Part shown: piece by piece, positions 1-5,414 of the stretch
How the letters are laid out: each line of letters opens with the position of its first letter
Numbering within the stretch: position 1 is the stretch's first letter
Source of the DNA: Bacillota bacterium
GTDB lineage: Bacteria; Bacillota; Clostridia; Lachnospirales; Lachnospiraceae
NCBI GenBank assembly: GCA_023387655.1
Contig: JAEWHR010000166.1
Span: 1 to 6,211, forward strand
Direction of reading: 5' to 3'
Length of the DNA: 6,211 bases
Program-made: the position numbers and the translations under genes
Notes under the pieces: model-generated
Databases searched by the model: none
Seen by the model: the letters and a program-made list of their open reading frames with translations, nothing else
What the model was told of the DNA's origin: nothing

Positions 1-84
1 GTATATGACTTTGATAACTATTTACGATGTAATTAGCTCCGATTTTGTTATAAAAGATAGAATTGTTTTGAAATATATATATTT

Positions 85-113
85 GTAACTTTTACTCAAC
101 AGAAGCATCTAAT
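85..113 (+). promoter_or_regulatory. ECF sigma-type promoter, probably autoregulated
   Basis: A GTAACTTTT block (85-93) is followed by CATCTAAT (106-113). The AAC ends at 89 and the -10 C is at 106, a 16-nt gap, as in the known SigW-class arrangement of an AAC -35 box, N16 and a CGT-like -10 box. Transcription would start near 120, leaving a leader of about 23 nt before the sigma gene at 143. ECF sigma factors commonly activate their own operons, so the encoded sigma factor probably recognises this site; that step is inference. A weak sigma-A-like alternative (TTGAAA at 68-73, TTTACT at 91-96, 17-bp spacer) overlaps it and could give basal expression. Confidence 0.65.
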
Positions 114-142
114 ACTTAGAAACAATAAGGAGGAAAGAGAGG

Positions 143-625
143 ATGATAGCCTTTTCAGAGATTTATTCGGAATATGTAACTCAAATATATCGCTTTCTAC
201 TAAATCTTTGCAGGAATGAATCTCTGGCAGAAGAATTGACACAGCAAACATTTTATAAGGCTTTTCTTCATATTGGAAAATTCGAGCAAAGATGTAGTCT
301 ATCTACCTGGTTATGTACGATAGCTAAGAATGAATGGTTTTCAGAATGCAGAAAGAAGAAAAGTATTCTTCTAGATTATGTAGAGGACATAGCAGATTAT
401 AGCAATATGGAAGAAGAGGCAATAAAAAAGGAGCAGCAAATGTTAGTACGAAAATCAATACTTTCCTTAGAATCCCCATACCAGGATGTATTGGTTTTAC
501 GAACTTATGCTGAATTATCATTTCAAGAAATTGCAGGATTACATAACAAGTCAGAGAGCTGGGCAAAAGTAACATATCTACGAGCGAAGCAAAAAATAAA
601 ATTAGAATTGGAGGAAAAAATATGA
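143..625 (+). CDS. ECF-family RNA polymerase sigma factor
   Basis: This 160-aa protein has the compact two-domain form of extracytoplasmic-function sigma factors. Sigma region 2 spans about residues 4-75, with the SLAEELTQQTFYKAF helix and the STWLCTIAKNEWFSECRKKK segment that contacts the -10 element. A short acidic linker follows. Region 4 spans about 105-155 and contains the helix-turn-helix ELSFQEIAGLHNKSESWAKV followed by TYLRAKQKIK, which would bind the -35 element. Regions 1 and 3 are absent, as expected for this class. The start is supported by AAGGAGG at 127-133, 9 nt upstream. Its stop overlaps the next ATG (ATGA at 622-625), which implies translational coupling to the anti-sigma gene and matched amounts of the two proteins. 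The role is to direct core RNA polymerase to a small stress regulon once released by its partner. The ECF subgroup and inducing signal cannot be told from the sequence. Confidence 0.95.
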   Translation: MIAFSEIYSEYVTQIYRFLLNLCRNESLAEELTQQTFYKAFLHIGKFEQRCSLSTWLCTIAKNEWFSECRKKKSILLDYVEDIADYSNMEEEAIKKEQQMLVRKSILSLESPYQDVLVLRTYAELSFQEIAGLHNKSESWAKVTYLRAKQKIKLELEEKI

Positions 626-1914
626 TAGCATGTGAAGTAATAAGAGACTTATTCCTTTTATATGAGTCAAAGGATTGTTCCAAAGAAACAATTAATCTTG
701 TTGAAGAACATGTCAAAGAATGTGAAGCATGTAGAATTGAATTAGAAAACCTAATGAAGCCGGTTGAACTAGTGATAGATCATCAGAAAATTGTACAAAA
801 AGATCTTAGTGCAAAGAAAGGCTTTAAAAAAATCCGTAGAAGATGGCTAATATCAGTACTATGCGTAGTATTGATATTACCTGCTATAGGAGTTGGGATA
901 TTAATCAAAAATGAGATTAATAAGGAAAGTATCTGTTTTAGTAATTTAGATGATTTGAATGATTGCAGGTTATTTCTAAAGGCAGTACAAAATAAGGATT
1001 ATGAGAAAGCATTTACATATTTGGACGTGAAAGCAGTTTATGATCGATTAATATACGGATATGTTTTTAATACGGAACTAGAAGAACTTCGTGAAGTGAA
1101 AATTGATGGTGAAATATGGTATATTGATGAATCACTCTATCTTAACGAGTATAAAACATACGTAAATACTGGTGATGATATAGGGCTTTGGTTTAGTCTG
1201 ATTAGTTCTAATTCATCACACTACGGTAGAACAGCAATTCCGAAAGAAAAAATGACGAAGGAATTATTGAATGAACTAAATGTATCAAAAGAAGGTATCC
1301 GTATTTTTGATAGTGTAGATGATTTAAGTTTCAATGATGAGATTTATTATTTGTGGAAAGATGATACCGGAAGAGAATATTACTATCCCGGACAAAAGCC
1401 CAATCAGCTAGACGATGGAACGGAAACTTTATTTTCCGAGTTATTCACAGATTCTAGATGCATTCCGAAAAATGTTTATGATGATTTGATGAAGAATAAA
1501 AAAGAAAACGAGGAAATAATAAACGCTTATGTAGCTTATTATATGGATATGGGATTCGATACTTATAAAGAAAAGCAAAAAAAGTATTTCATAGAGAACA
1601 TGAAGCGTTTTGAGGAGGAAGGATTTATAATTTCATCGTTTCAATTGACTCCATATTATTACTATAATGAGACGGACAGAGCCTGGACAATCACAGCTAC
1701 GTTAAAGTTATATAAAGAAGGAATTTTATGTGAAGAAAAATATCAATATGAGATAGGTAAGATGGAGGTCCGTAATACTTTTAGTATCGATAGTACAAGG
1801 GATGGGATATATATTCATTCTTCTCACCTCGGTTTAAGATTGGAAGAACCTTTTTCAAGAGCAGTCAATTATTTAGGGATAGCAGAAGATATAGATAATT
1901 ACTTTGGATATTAA
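622..1914 (+). CDS. Membrane anti-sigma factor with N-terminal zinc finger (zf-HC2) and large extracellular domain
   Basis: This 430-aa protein is the probable inhibitor of the sigma factor just upstream. Residues 1-45 form a zf-HC2 anti-sigma domain with potential zinc ligands C4, H30, C34 and C37 (H-x3-C-x2-C). A basic stretch (KKIRRR, 69-74) precedes one hydrophobic membrane segment at about 75-95; the positive-inside rule puts the zinc finger in the cytoplasm and residues 97-430 outside. The ectodomain is acidic and tyrosine-rich and is much larger than in minimal anti-sigma factors. It includes an LFLKAVQNKDYEKAFTYLD stretch, typical of NTF2-like or lipoprotein-like sensor regions in clostridial anti-sigma factors, and I do not recognise the rest. 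GGAGG at 610-614 lies 7 nt before the start, inside the sigma gene. Release of the sigma factor probably needs proteolysis or a conformational change triggered outside the cell; no cleavage site could be assigned. The gene ends the operon ahead of a strong terminator. Confidence 0.88.
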   Translation: MIACEVIRDLFLLYESKDCSKETINLVEEHVKECEACRIELENLMKPVELVIDHQKIVQKDLSAKKGFKKIRRRWLISVLCVVLILPAIGVGILIKNEINKESICFSNLDDLNDCRLFLKAVQNKDYEKAFTYLDVKAVYDRLIYGYVFNTELEELREVKIDGEIWYIDESLYLNEYKTYVNTGDDIGLWFSLISSNSSHYGRTAIPKEKMTKELLNELNVSKEGIRIFDSVDDLSFNDEIYYLWKDDTGREYYYPGQKPNQLDDGTETLFSELFTDSRCIPKNVYDDLMKNKKENEEIINAYVAYYMDMGFDTYKEKQKKYFIENMKRFEEEGFIISSFQLTPYYYYNETDRAWTITATLKLYKEGILCEEKYQYEIGKMEVRNTFSIDSTRDGIYIHSSHLGLRLEEPFSRAVNYLGIAEDIDNYFGY

Positions 1915-1937
1915 AAAGTTAGGTTTTATAGTATGAT

Positions 1938-1974
1938 AAAGGTATAGAATTACAACTTATTCTATGCCTTTTTT
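1938..1974 (+). terminator. Rho-independent terminator of the sigma/anti-sigma operon
   Basis: AAAGGTATAGAAT (1938-1950) pairs with ATTCTATGCCTTT (1959-1971) as a 13-bp stem with one G-U pair and an 8-nt loop. The T run at 1969-1974 completes the signal. It starts 24 nt after the anti-sigma stop codon and isolates the operon from the MerR gene downstream. Confidence 0.92.
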
Positions 1975-2060
1975 ATGATAATAATGAAATAACAAAGATA
2001 ATAAGTAATAATTCTTTCAATATTATGAAATACGAAATCTATAATTTTTTTAATAATCTA

Positions 2061-2091
2061 TTGACTTCGACATCGTGTCGTACTTTACAAT
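2061..2091 (+). promoter_or_regulatory. MerR-type promoter with 19-bp spacer and central operator dyad
   Basis: TTGACT (2061-2066) and TACAAT (2086-2091) are separated by 19 bp, the over-long spacing that is the hallmark of promoters twisted into an active form by MerR proteins. The spacer contains a perfect dyad, CGACA (2068-2072) and TGTCG (2076-2080), around a TCG centre. The dyad centre (2074) lies 2 bp upstream of the spacer centre (2076). The first gene downstream, at 2115, is a MerR regulator, so autoregulation is the simplest reading. AT-rich DNA just upstream (about 1975-2060) could act as an UP element; I see no gene there. Confidence 0.82.
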
Positions 2092-2114
2092 CTACTCAGA
2101 AAGGAGATGAGTGC

Positions 2115-3098
2115 ATGGATACAATGACAATCAGCCAGGTATCAAAAAACTTTGATGTCTCAACGAGAATGCTTCGATATTATGAAAAAATGGGTCTTTT
2201 GAATAGTCATCATAAGCAAGATTATTCTTACCGATTATATGATGAAAATGCTGTAAGACGTCTACAGCAAATTCTCGTTCTTCGAAGACTTCGAATTCCC
2301 TTAAAACAAATTTCGCTAATATTAGAAGATACGAAGCAGATGGAAATGATTCGTATCTTTCAAGAAAACATAGCTGAGATTGAGGATGAGATGAATGCTC
2401 TTGGTACTATTCGAGATATATTAAGTACATTTGTATCACGACTTAATTTGGGAGTACAAAAAAATAATCGTTTGAGTTTGTTAGAAGATAGTGAGCTAAT
2501 GAAGATCGTTGACACTCTATGCCTTTCAAAATCAAATTTAAAGGAGGAACGGTCGATGTCTGAACTTAACAAAGCAAATGAAATTTTAAACAAAAATTTA
2601 AATGTAAGAATGGTGCTATTATCCCCCTGCACGGTAGCTTCTTACCATTATGTAGGTGAAAATCCAGAAGAAGTGGTTGGAGAACAAATGAGTAAATTTG
2701 TTCAGGAAAGTAAACTTTATGAGATAAAACCTGATGCAAGGATGTTCGGATTTAATCATCCCAATCCATCGGAATATAAAGAATACCATGGCTACGAGGA
2801 TTGGGTAACCATACCGGATGATATGGAGGTTCCTGCCCCGCTTACTAAGAAATATTTTGAAGGTGGCTTATATGCTGCATATACAATTGCGTTTCCTAAT
2901 TTCAATGAATGGTCACTTTTAACAAAGTGGGTCGAGGAAAGTGATAAGTTTATTGCTAATTATAGCAAGCTTGGTGAGGAGATTATGGGCGGATGTCTTG
3001 AGGAACATCTAAACTGGATTTATTCTGCTCACAAGGGATGGCCAGAAAACGGTATTGATGGGCAAATTGACTTACTTTTACCGGTAAAACACAGATAA
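2115..3098 (+). CDS. MerR-family transcriptional regulator with GyrI-like effector-binding domain
   Basis: This 327-aa regulator resembles multidrug-responsive MerR proteins such as BmrR and TipA. Residues 5-72 form the MerR winged helix-turn-helix (ISQVSKNFDVSTRMLRYYEKMGLL, then YRLYDENAVRRLQQI). Residues about 78-125 are a predicted coiled-coil dimerisation helix. Residues about 163-325 match the GyrI-like (AraC-type) small-molecule-binding fold, with landmarks FGFNHPNP (211-218), GYEDWVTIPDDMEVPAPL (226-243) and EGGLYAAY (249-256). The frame is open upstream to an ATG at 2025, but that lies before the promoter. The start at 2115 has AAAGGAG at 2100-2106, 8 nt upstream, and matches the normal MerR N-terminus. 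It would bind the dyad at 2068-2080 and activate its own promoter when the effector is bound. The ligand is unknown; a hydrophobic or cationic drug-like compound is a guess from the family. No clear terminator follows, so read-through into the DUF2935 gene is possible. Confidence 0.93.
   Translation: MDTMTISQVSKNFDVSTRMLRYYEKMGLLNSHHKQDYSYRLYDENAVRRLQQILVLRRLRIPLKQISLILEDTKQMEMIRIFQENIAEIEDEMNALGTIRDILSTFVSRLNLGVQKNNRLSLLEDSELMKIVDTLCLSKSNLKEERSMSELNKANEILNKNLNVRMVLLSPCTVASYHYVGENPEEVVGEQMSKFVQESKLYEIKPDARMFGFNHPNPSEYKEYHGYEDWVTIPDDMEVPAPLTKKYFEGGLYAAYTIAFPNFNEWSLLTKWVEESDKFIANYSKLGEEIMGGCLEEHLNWIYSAHKGWPENGIDGQIDLLLPVKHR
2540..2558 (+). promoter_or_regulatory. Internal ribosome binding site and in-frame ATG inside the MerR gene
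   Basis: AAAGGAGG at 2540-2547 is a near-perfect Shine-Dalgarno sequence, and an ATG in the MerR reading frame lies 8 nt later at 2556-2558 (codon 148). Initiation here would give a 180-aa protein, residues 148-327, lacking the DNA-binding and coiled-coil parts and containing essentially the whole GyrI-like effector domain. It matches the strength and spacing of the gene's own ribosome binding site. Streptomyces tipA is the known precedent: one gene makes TipAL and, from an internal start, the drug-binding TipAS. Use of this site is inference; the motif and its placement are seen directly. Confidence 0.5.
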
Positions 3099-3140
3099 CA
3101 AGAAATGAATTATACTATTTTATTTATTTCGCTTAACTTC

Positions 3141-3170
3141 TTCACGATACTATCTAATTCTGCATATTCT
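3141..3170 (+). promoter_or_regulatory. Weak candidate promoter for the DUF2935 gene
   Basis: TTCACG (3141-3146) and TATTCT (3165-3170) are 18 bp apart, with a purine start region near 3177 and the DUF2935 ATG at 3204. Neither box is close to consensus, and in AT-rich DNA such pairs arise by chance. It is listed because no convincing alternative is visible in the 105-nt gap, apart from read-through from the MerR gene. Confidence 0.25.
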
Positions 3171-3203
3171 ATTTCATGAGTAAAAATAAAGTTAGGAGCA
3201 ATT

Positions 3204-4121
3204 ATGGAATATTACGTTGTTTCATCATTGGAAATACACTTGTTTTTCGCAAGAATTATGAAAGAGCATTCTTTTTTCTTAGAGGTAGGATTTACACAAG
3301 CTAATTGTGATTATCAGGCAGAAGCTAGATGTTATAAGGAAGCTTTTGAAGATTTGTTGAACCAAGTAATTAGTTGCAGCAATGGTATTGTGGGTCCTTG
3401 TATATTTGAGTCAGGTGAAGTATTTACGGATTATACGCTATGTTCTGAGGAAAAAACATCAAGATTGACTGGTAGTTGTATCGATACAAATATCACTAGA
3501 CGGGAAGAAGAATTAGCGAAAAGAAGTATGTGTTGTCAAGGATGTATTGACAATCGTTTAGTTAATGCTGTAAAACAAATAAATTGCCGTAGCTTAGAGC
3601 TGTTGGAAGGCTTGATATGCTTAAAAGAGAATATTCTTCATAATGTATTAAATTGCTGTATGTTTACAATGAATTATCCATTGCTTATTGAGCATATCCT
3701 CCGTGAAGCAAAATTGTATCAGAAATATATTATGTATTTAGAGAAGGGTAAAGGTTGTGTAGACGAAGATCTAAGAGATGTAGAATTGTTCTGGAATCAA
3801 ATCATGATGGAACATGCACTATTTATTAGAGGCTTGTTAGATCCGACGGAAAACGATTTAATAATGACAGCAGATGATTTTGCTACTGAGTATGCAAACT
3901 TATTAGAGGAAGCTGGAAGAATGACACAGAGGACGATAGATAGTGTAACAAATAAAACCTTAGAAGAAACCATAAAATATCGTGATTTTAAGTTGGCAGG
4001 GACAAAAGGCATCAATGAATGTGAGATTCGTAGTATCATACTTCCATTATTAGCAGATCATGTTTTAAGAGAAGCCAATCACTATATTCGAATATTGGAA
4101 CAAGAGCAAACAAGCTGCTAA
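3204..4121 (+). CDS. DUF2935-family protein, two-repeat helical bundle with putative metal sites, cysteine-rich
   Basis: This 305-aa protein belongs to DUF2935, a Firmicutes family of helical bundles with probable metal binding and no established function. An internal duplication is visible. Repeat 1 has HLFFARIMKEHSFFLE (12-27) and later EHILREAKLYQKY (163-175). Repeat 2 has ELFWNQIMMEHALFIR (194-209) and later DHVLREANHYIRIL (285-298). The aligned acidic and histidine positions (H12, E21, H22, H164, E168 against E194, E203, H204, H286, E290) are candidate metal ligands; that assignment is inference. No signal peptide or membrane segment is evident, so it is probably cytoplasmic. AGGAG at 3194-3198 lies 5 nt before the ATG. 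It carries 16 cysteines, 13 of them between residues 35 and 152, including CC-x2-C at 110-114 and CC at 151-152, which is unusually many. It lies between two MerR units and ends before a strong terminator; its link to either regulator is unproven. Confidence 0.85.
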   Translation: MEYYVVSSLEIHLFFARIMKEHSFFLEVGFTQANCDYQAEARCYKEAFEDLLNQVISCSNGIVGPCIFESGEVFTDYTLCSEEKTSRLTGSCIDTNITRREEELAKRSMCCQGCIDNRLVNAVKQINCRSLELLEGLICLKENILHNVLNCCMFTMNYPLLIEHILREAKLYQKYIMYLEKGKGCVDEDLRDVELFWNQIMMEHALFIRGLLDPTENDLIMTADDFATEYANLLEEAGRMTQRTIDSVTNKTLEETIKYRDFKLAGTKGINECEIRSIILPLLADHVLREANHYIRILEQEQTSC

Positions 4122-4154
4122 TTGATTCGAAGATGTAAGTAGCAAATGTGTGGA

Positions 4155-4196
4155 AAGAGTCAAGATGCTTTAAAAGGTGTTTTGACTCTTATTTTT
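4155..4196 (+). terminator. Rho-independent terminator after the DUF2935 gene
   Basis: AAGAGTCAA (4155-4163) pairs perfectly with TTGACTCTT (4182-4190). The stem can continue inward through several G-U pairs to a small A-rich loop, and T residues follow at 4192-4196. It begins 34 nt after the DUF2935 stop and separates that gene from the next MerR promoter, which starts only about 20 nt further on. Confidence 0.9.
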
Positions 4197-4216
4197 AGAA
4201 AAGTTATAAATTACTA

Positions 4217-4247
4217 TTGACCTTCGCCTTAGGTGAAGGTTTATTCT
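4217..4247 (+). promoter_or_regulatory. MerR-type promoter with 19-bp spacer and long operator dyad
   Basis: TTGACC (4217-4222) and TATTCT (4242-4247) are separated by exactly 19 bp. A 21-bp dyad at 4220-4240 fills the spacer: outer arms ACCTTC and GAAGGT match perfectly, one mismatched pair follows, then inner arms CCT and AGG surround the central base. Its centre (4230) is 2 bp upstream of the spacer centre (4232), the same geometry as the promoter at 2061-2091 although the dyad sequence differs. The regulated gene is the MerR-methyltransferase at 4275, with a leader of about 20 nt. Confidence 0.88.
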
Positions 4248-4274
4248 TATGAAAAAGAGAGTTGGAGGAATTTT

Positions 4275-5318
4275 ATGTACACGATAAAACAGGTTTCTAA
4301 GATGTTAAATTGTAATGCAAATGCGATTCGTTTTTATGAAAAAAAGGGGTTGATTTCCCCGTTAAGAGAAGAGAATGGATATCGTATATTTACACCAAAG
4401 GATATTGACCAGCTTCAGTTTATCATTTTGTATCGGAAGTTGGGTTTCTCAATCGATGCAATTAAGAGGCTATGTAAAGATGAGGATAAATCAAAGCTTG
4501 AGGTGTATGCTTCACAGTTTAACATTTTGAATGGACATATTCATTCCATGATGAAAATTAGAGATGTTTTAAAAGATGCAATTGATGAGCTACTAGAAAA
4601 CAATCTACAAACAGAAAGTACAGTAAATATGCTGGAAGAAACGACAAAAGCAATTGGAGAAATGGCTCAGTGGAAGGATGTATGGAACTTTGATTCTTGG
4701 GCAGTAAATTATGATACTGATGTTTTAAAACCAGGAAGCAAAGGCCTTAAGTTTTACCAAAATTACGATAAAGTACTGGAAAGAACGGCGAAAGAAGTAG
4801 GAATTAAAGGTGGACTTGTTGCTGAGATAGGTTTAGGAACAGGAAATCTAACAAGAAAAATGATAGAAAATGAGAGGATTTCAATAAATGATATCGTTGG
4901 AATTGATCAATCTCTAAATATGCTTATTGAGGCAAAGAAGAAGTTACCAAAGGTTAAATTAATGCTTGGAACCTTTCTTGCGCTGCCACTTCAGGAGAAT
5001 TGCTGTGATACTATAGTTTCAACCTATGCTTTTCATCATTGTAATGAGATGGAAAAAAGTTTAGCAATACAAGAGATGGATCGAACTTTAAGACAGGGTG
5101 GTAGGATTATTATCACGGATTTAATGTTTGAAAATAAAGATGCTAGAAATCAATTCTCAAAAAACTGTACTCAATGGGAACGTGAGGACTTAGAGGATGA
5201 GTTCTTTGCTAATGTGGATGAGCTTCAAACGATATTCTTATCAAATGGTTATCAGTTTCGCTGTGAACGGATTGATGAACTAATCTGGATGGTTGTTGCA
5301 CAAAAAATGCGATCTTAG
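4275..5318 (+). CDS. MerR-family regulator fused to a class I SAM-dependent methyltransferase
   Basis: This 347-aa protein joins two functions. Residues 1-70 are a MerR winged helix-turn-helix (IKQVSKMLNCNANAIRFYEKKGLISP, NGYRIF), and about 75-130 form the dimerisation helix. From W137 (WNFDSWAVNYD) it becomes a class I methyltransferase: SAM-binding motif I E184-x-G-x-G-x-G190, the acidic ribose-binding position D211 in GIDQS, the VSTYAFHHC strand ending at H254-H255-C256, and LRQGGRIIITDLMF at about 272-285. Motifs expected of an active Methyltransf_11/25 enzyme are present. The frame extends upstream to an ATG at 4233, but that falls inside the operator and before the -10 box; the start at 4275 has GGAGG at 4264-4268, 6 nt upstream. 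The methyltransferase replaces the usual ligand-binding domain, so the protein may sense and methylate the same small molecule and activate its own promoter. The substrate is unknown. No terminator follows, so the nitroreductase 96 nt downstream may be co-transcribed. Confidence 0.93.
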   Translation: MYTIKQVSKMLNCNANAIRFYEKKGLISPLREENGYRIFTPKDIDQLQFIILYRKLGFSIDAIKRLCKDEDKSKLEVYASQFNILNGHIHSMMKIRDVLKDAIDELLENNLQTESTVNMLEETTKAIGEMAQWKDVWNFDSWAVNYDTDVLKPGSKGLKFYQNYDKVLERTAKEVGIKGGLVAEIGLGTGNLTRKMIENERISINDIVGIDQSLNMLIEAKKKLPKVKLMLGTFLALPLQENCCDTIVSTYAFHHCNEMEKSLAIQEMDRTLRQGGRIIITDLMFENKDARNQFSKNCTQWEREDLEDEFFANVDELQTIFLSNGYQFRCERIDELIWMVVAQKMRS

Positions 5319-5374
5319 TTGCGTGAAATGAGAAAATATGTCATGATAGAAGAGATTTGTTTCTAAAGAAAAAG

Positions 5375-5388
5375 TACCTGAAAGGGTA
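5375..5388 (+). promoter_or_regulatory. Short dyad upstream of the nitroreductase gene
   Basis: TACC (5375-5378) and GGTA (5385-5388) form a 4-6-4 inverted repeat 27 nt before the nitroreductase start. A second small dyad, TTTCT-AA-AGAAA, lies at 5360-5371. They could be an operator for a redox-responsive repressor or merely chance; no good -35/-10 pair was found alongside. This is the only structure seen in the 96-nt gap at 5319-5414. Confidence 0.2.
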
Positions 5389-5414
5389 TGTAAACTAGTT
5401 ATTAGGAGTGAAAG

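Noticed and set aside
324..716. Minus-strand 130-codon frame across the sigma and anti-sigma genes
   Set aside because: It is antisense to two well-supported overlapping genes, with no ribosome binding site or family resemblance.
1612..1640. GAGGAGG inside the anti-sigma gene as an internal ribosome binding site
   Set aside because: No ATG, GTG or TTG follows at suitable spacing; the run simply encodes F-E-E-E-G.
2025..2114. Upstream 30-codon extension of the MerR regulator from an ATG at 2025
   Set aside because: It lies upstream of and across the 2061-2091 promoter, has no ribosome binding site and does not match MerR N-termini. The ATG at 2115 has a strong AAAGGAG and fits the family.
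2360..2632. Minus-strand 90-codon frame antisense to the first MerR gene
   Set aside because: It is a shadow of the MerR coding sequence, with no initiation signal or recognisable domain.
3102..3130. Possible terminator after the first MerR gene (GAAATGAAT paired with ATTTATTTC)
   Set aside because: The arms pair with one G-U, but the stem is almost all A-U, the loop is 11 nt and no T run follows, so it is unlikely to terminate well.
3110..3211. Minus-strand open stretch of about 33 codons ending at 3110, considered as a gene remnant
   Set aside because: It has no start codon or ribosome binding site, overlaps the DUF2935 start, and the peptide matches no family I recognise. A chance open frame in AT-rich DNA is simpler.
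3797..4039. Minus-strand 80-codon frame antisense to the DUF2935 gene
   Set aside because: It mirrors the second DUF2935 repeat on the opposite strand and has no supporting signals.
4233..4274. Upstream 14-codon extension of the MerR-methyltransferase from 4233
   Set aside because: This ATG falls in the operator dyad, upstream of the -10 box, and cannot be in the transcript from that promoter. The MYTIKQVSKML start at 4275 has a good GGAGG.
4635..4670. Internal translation start for the methyltransferase half of the second MerR protein
   Set aside because: GGAG lies only 2 nt before the in-frame ATG of GEMAQW, too close for efficient initiation, unlike the well-spaced site in the first MerR gene.
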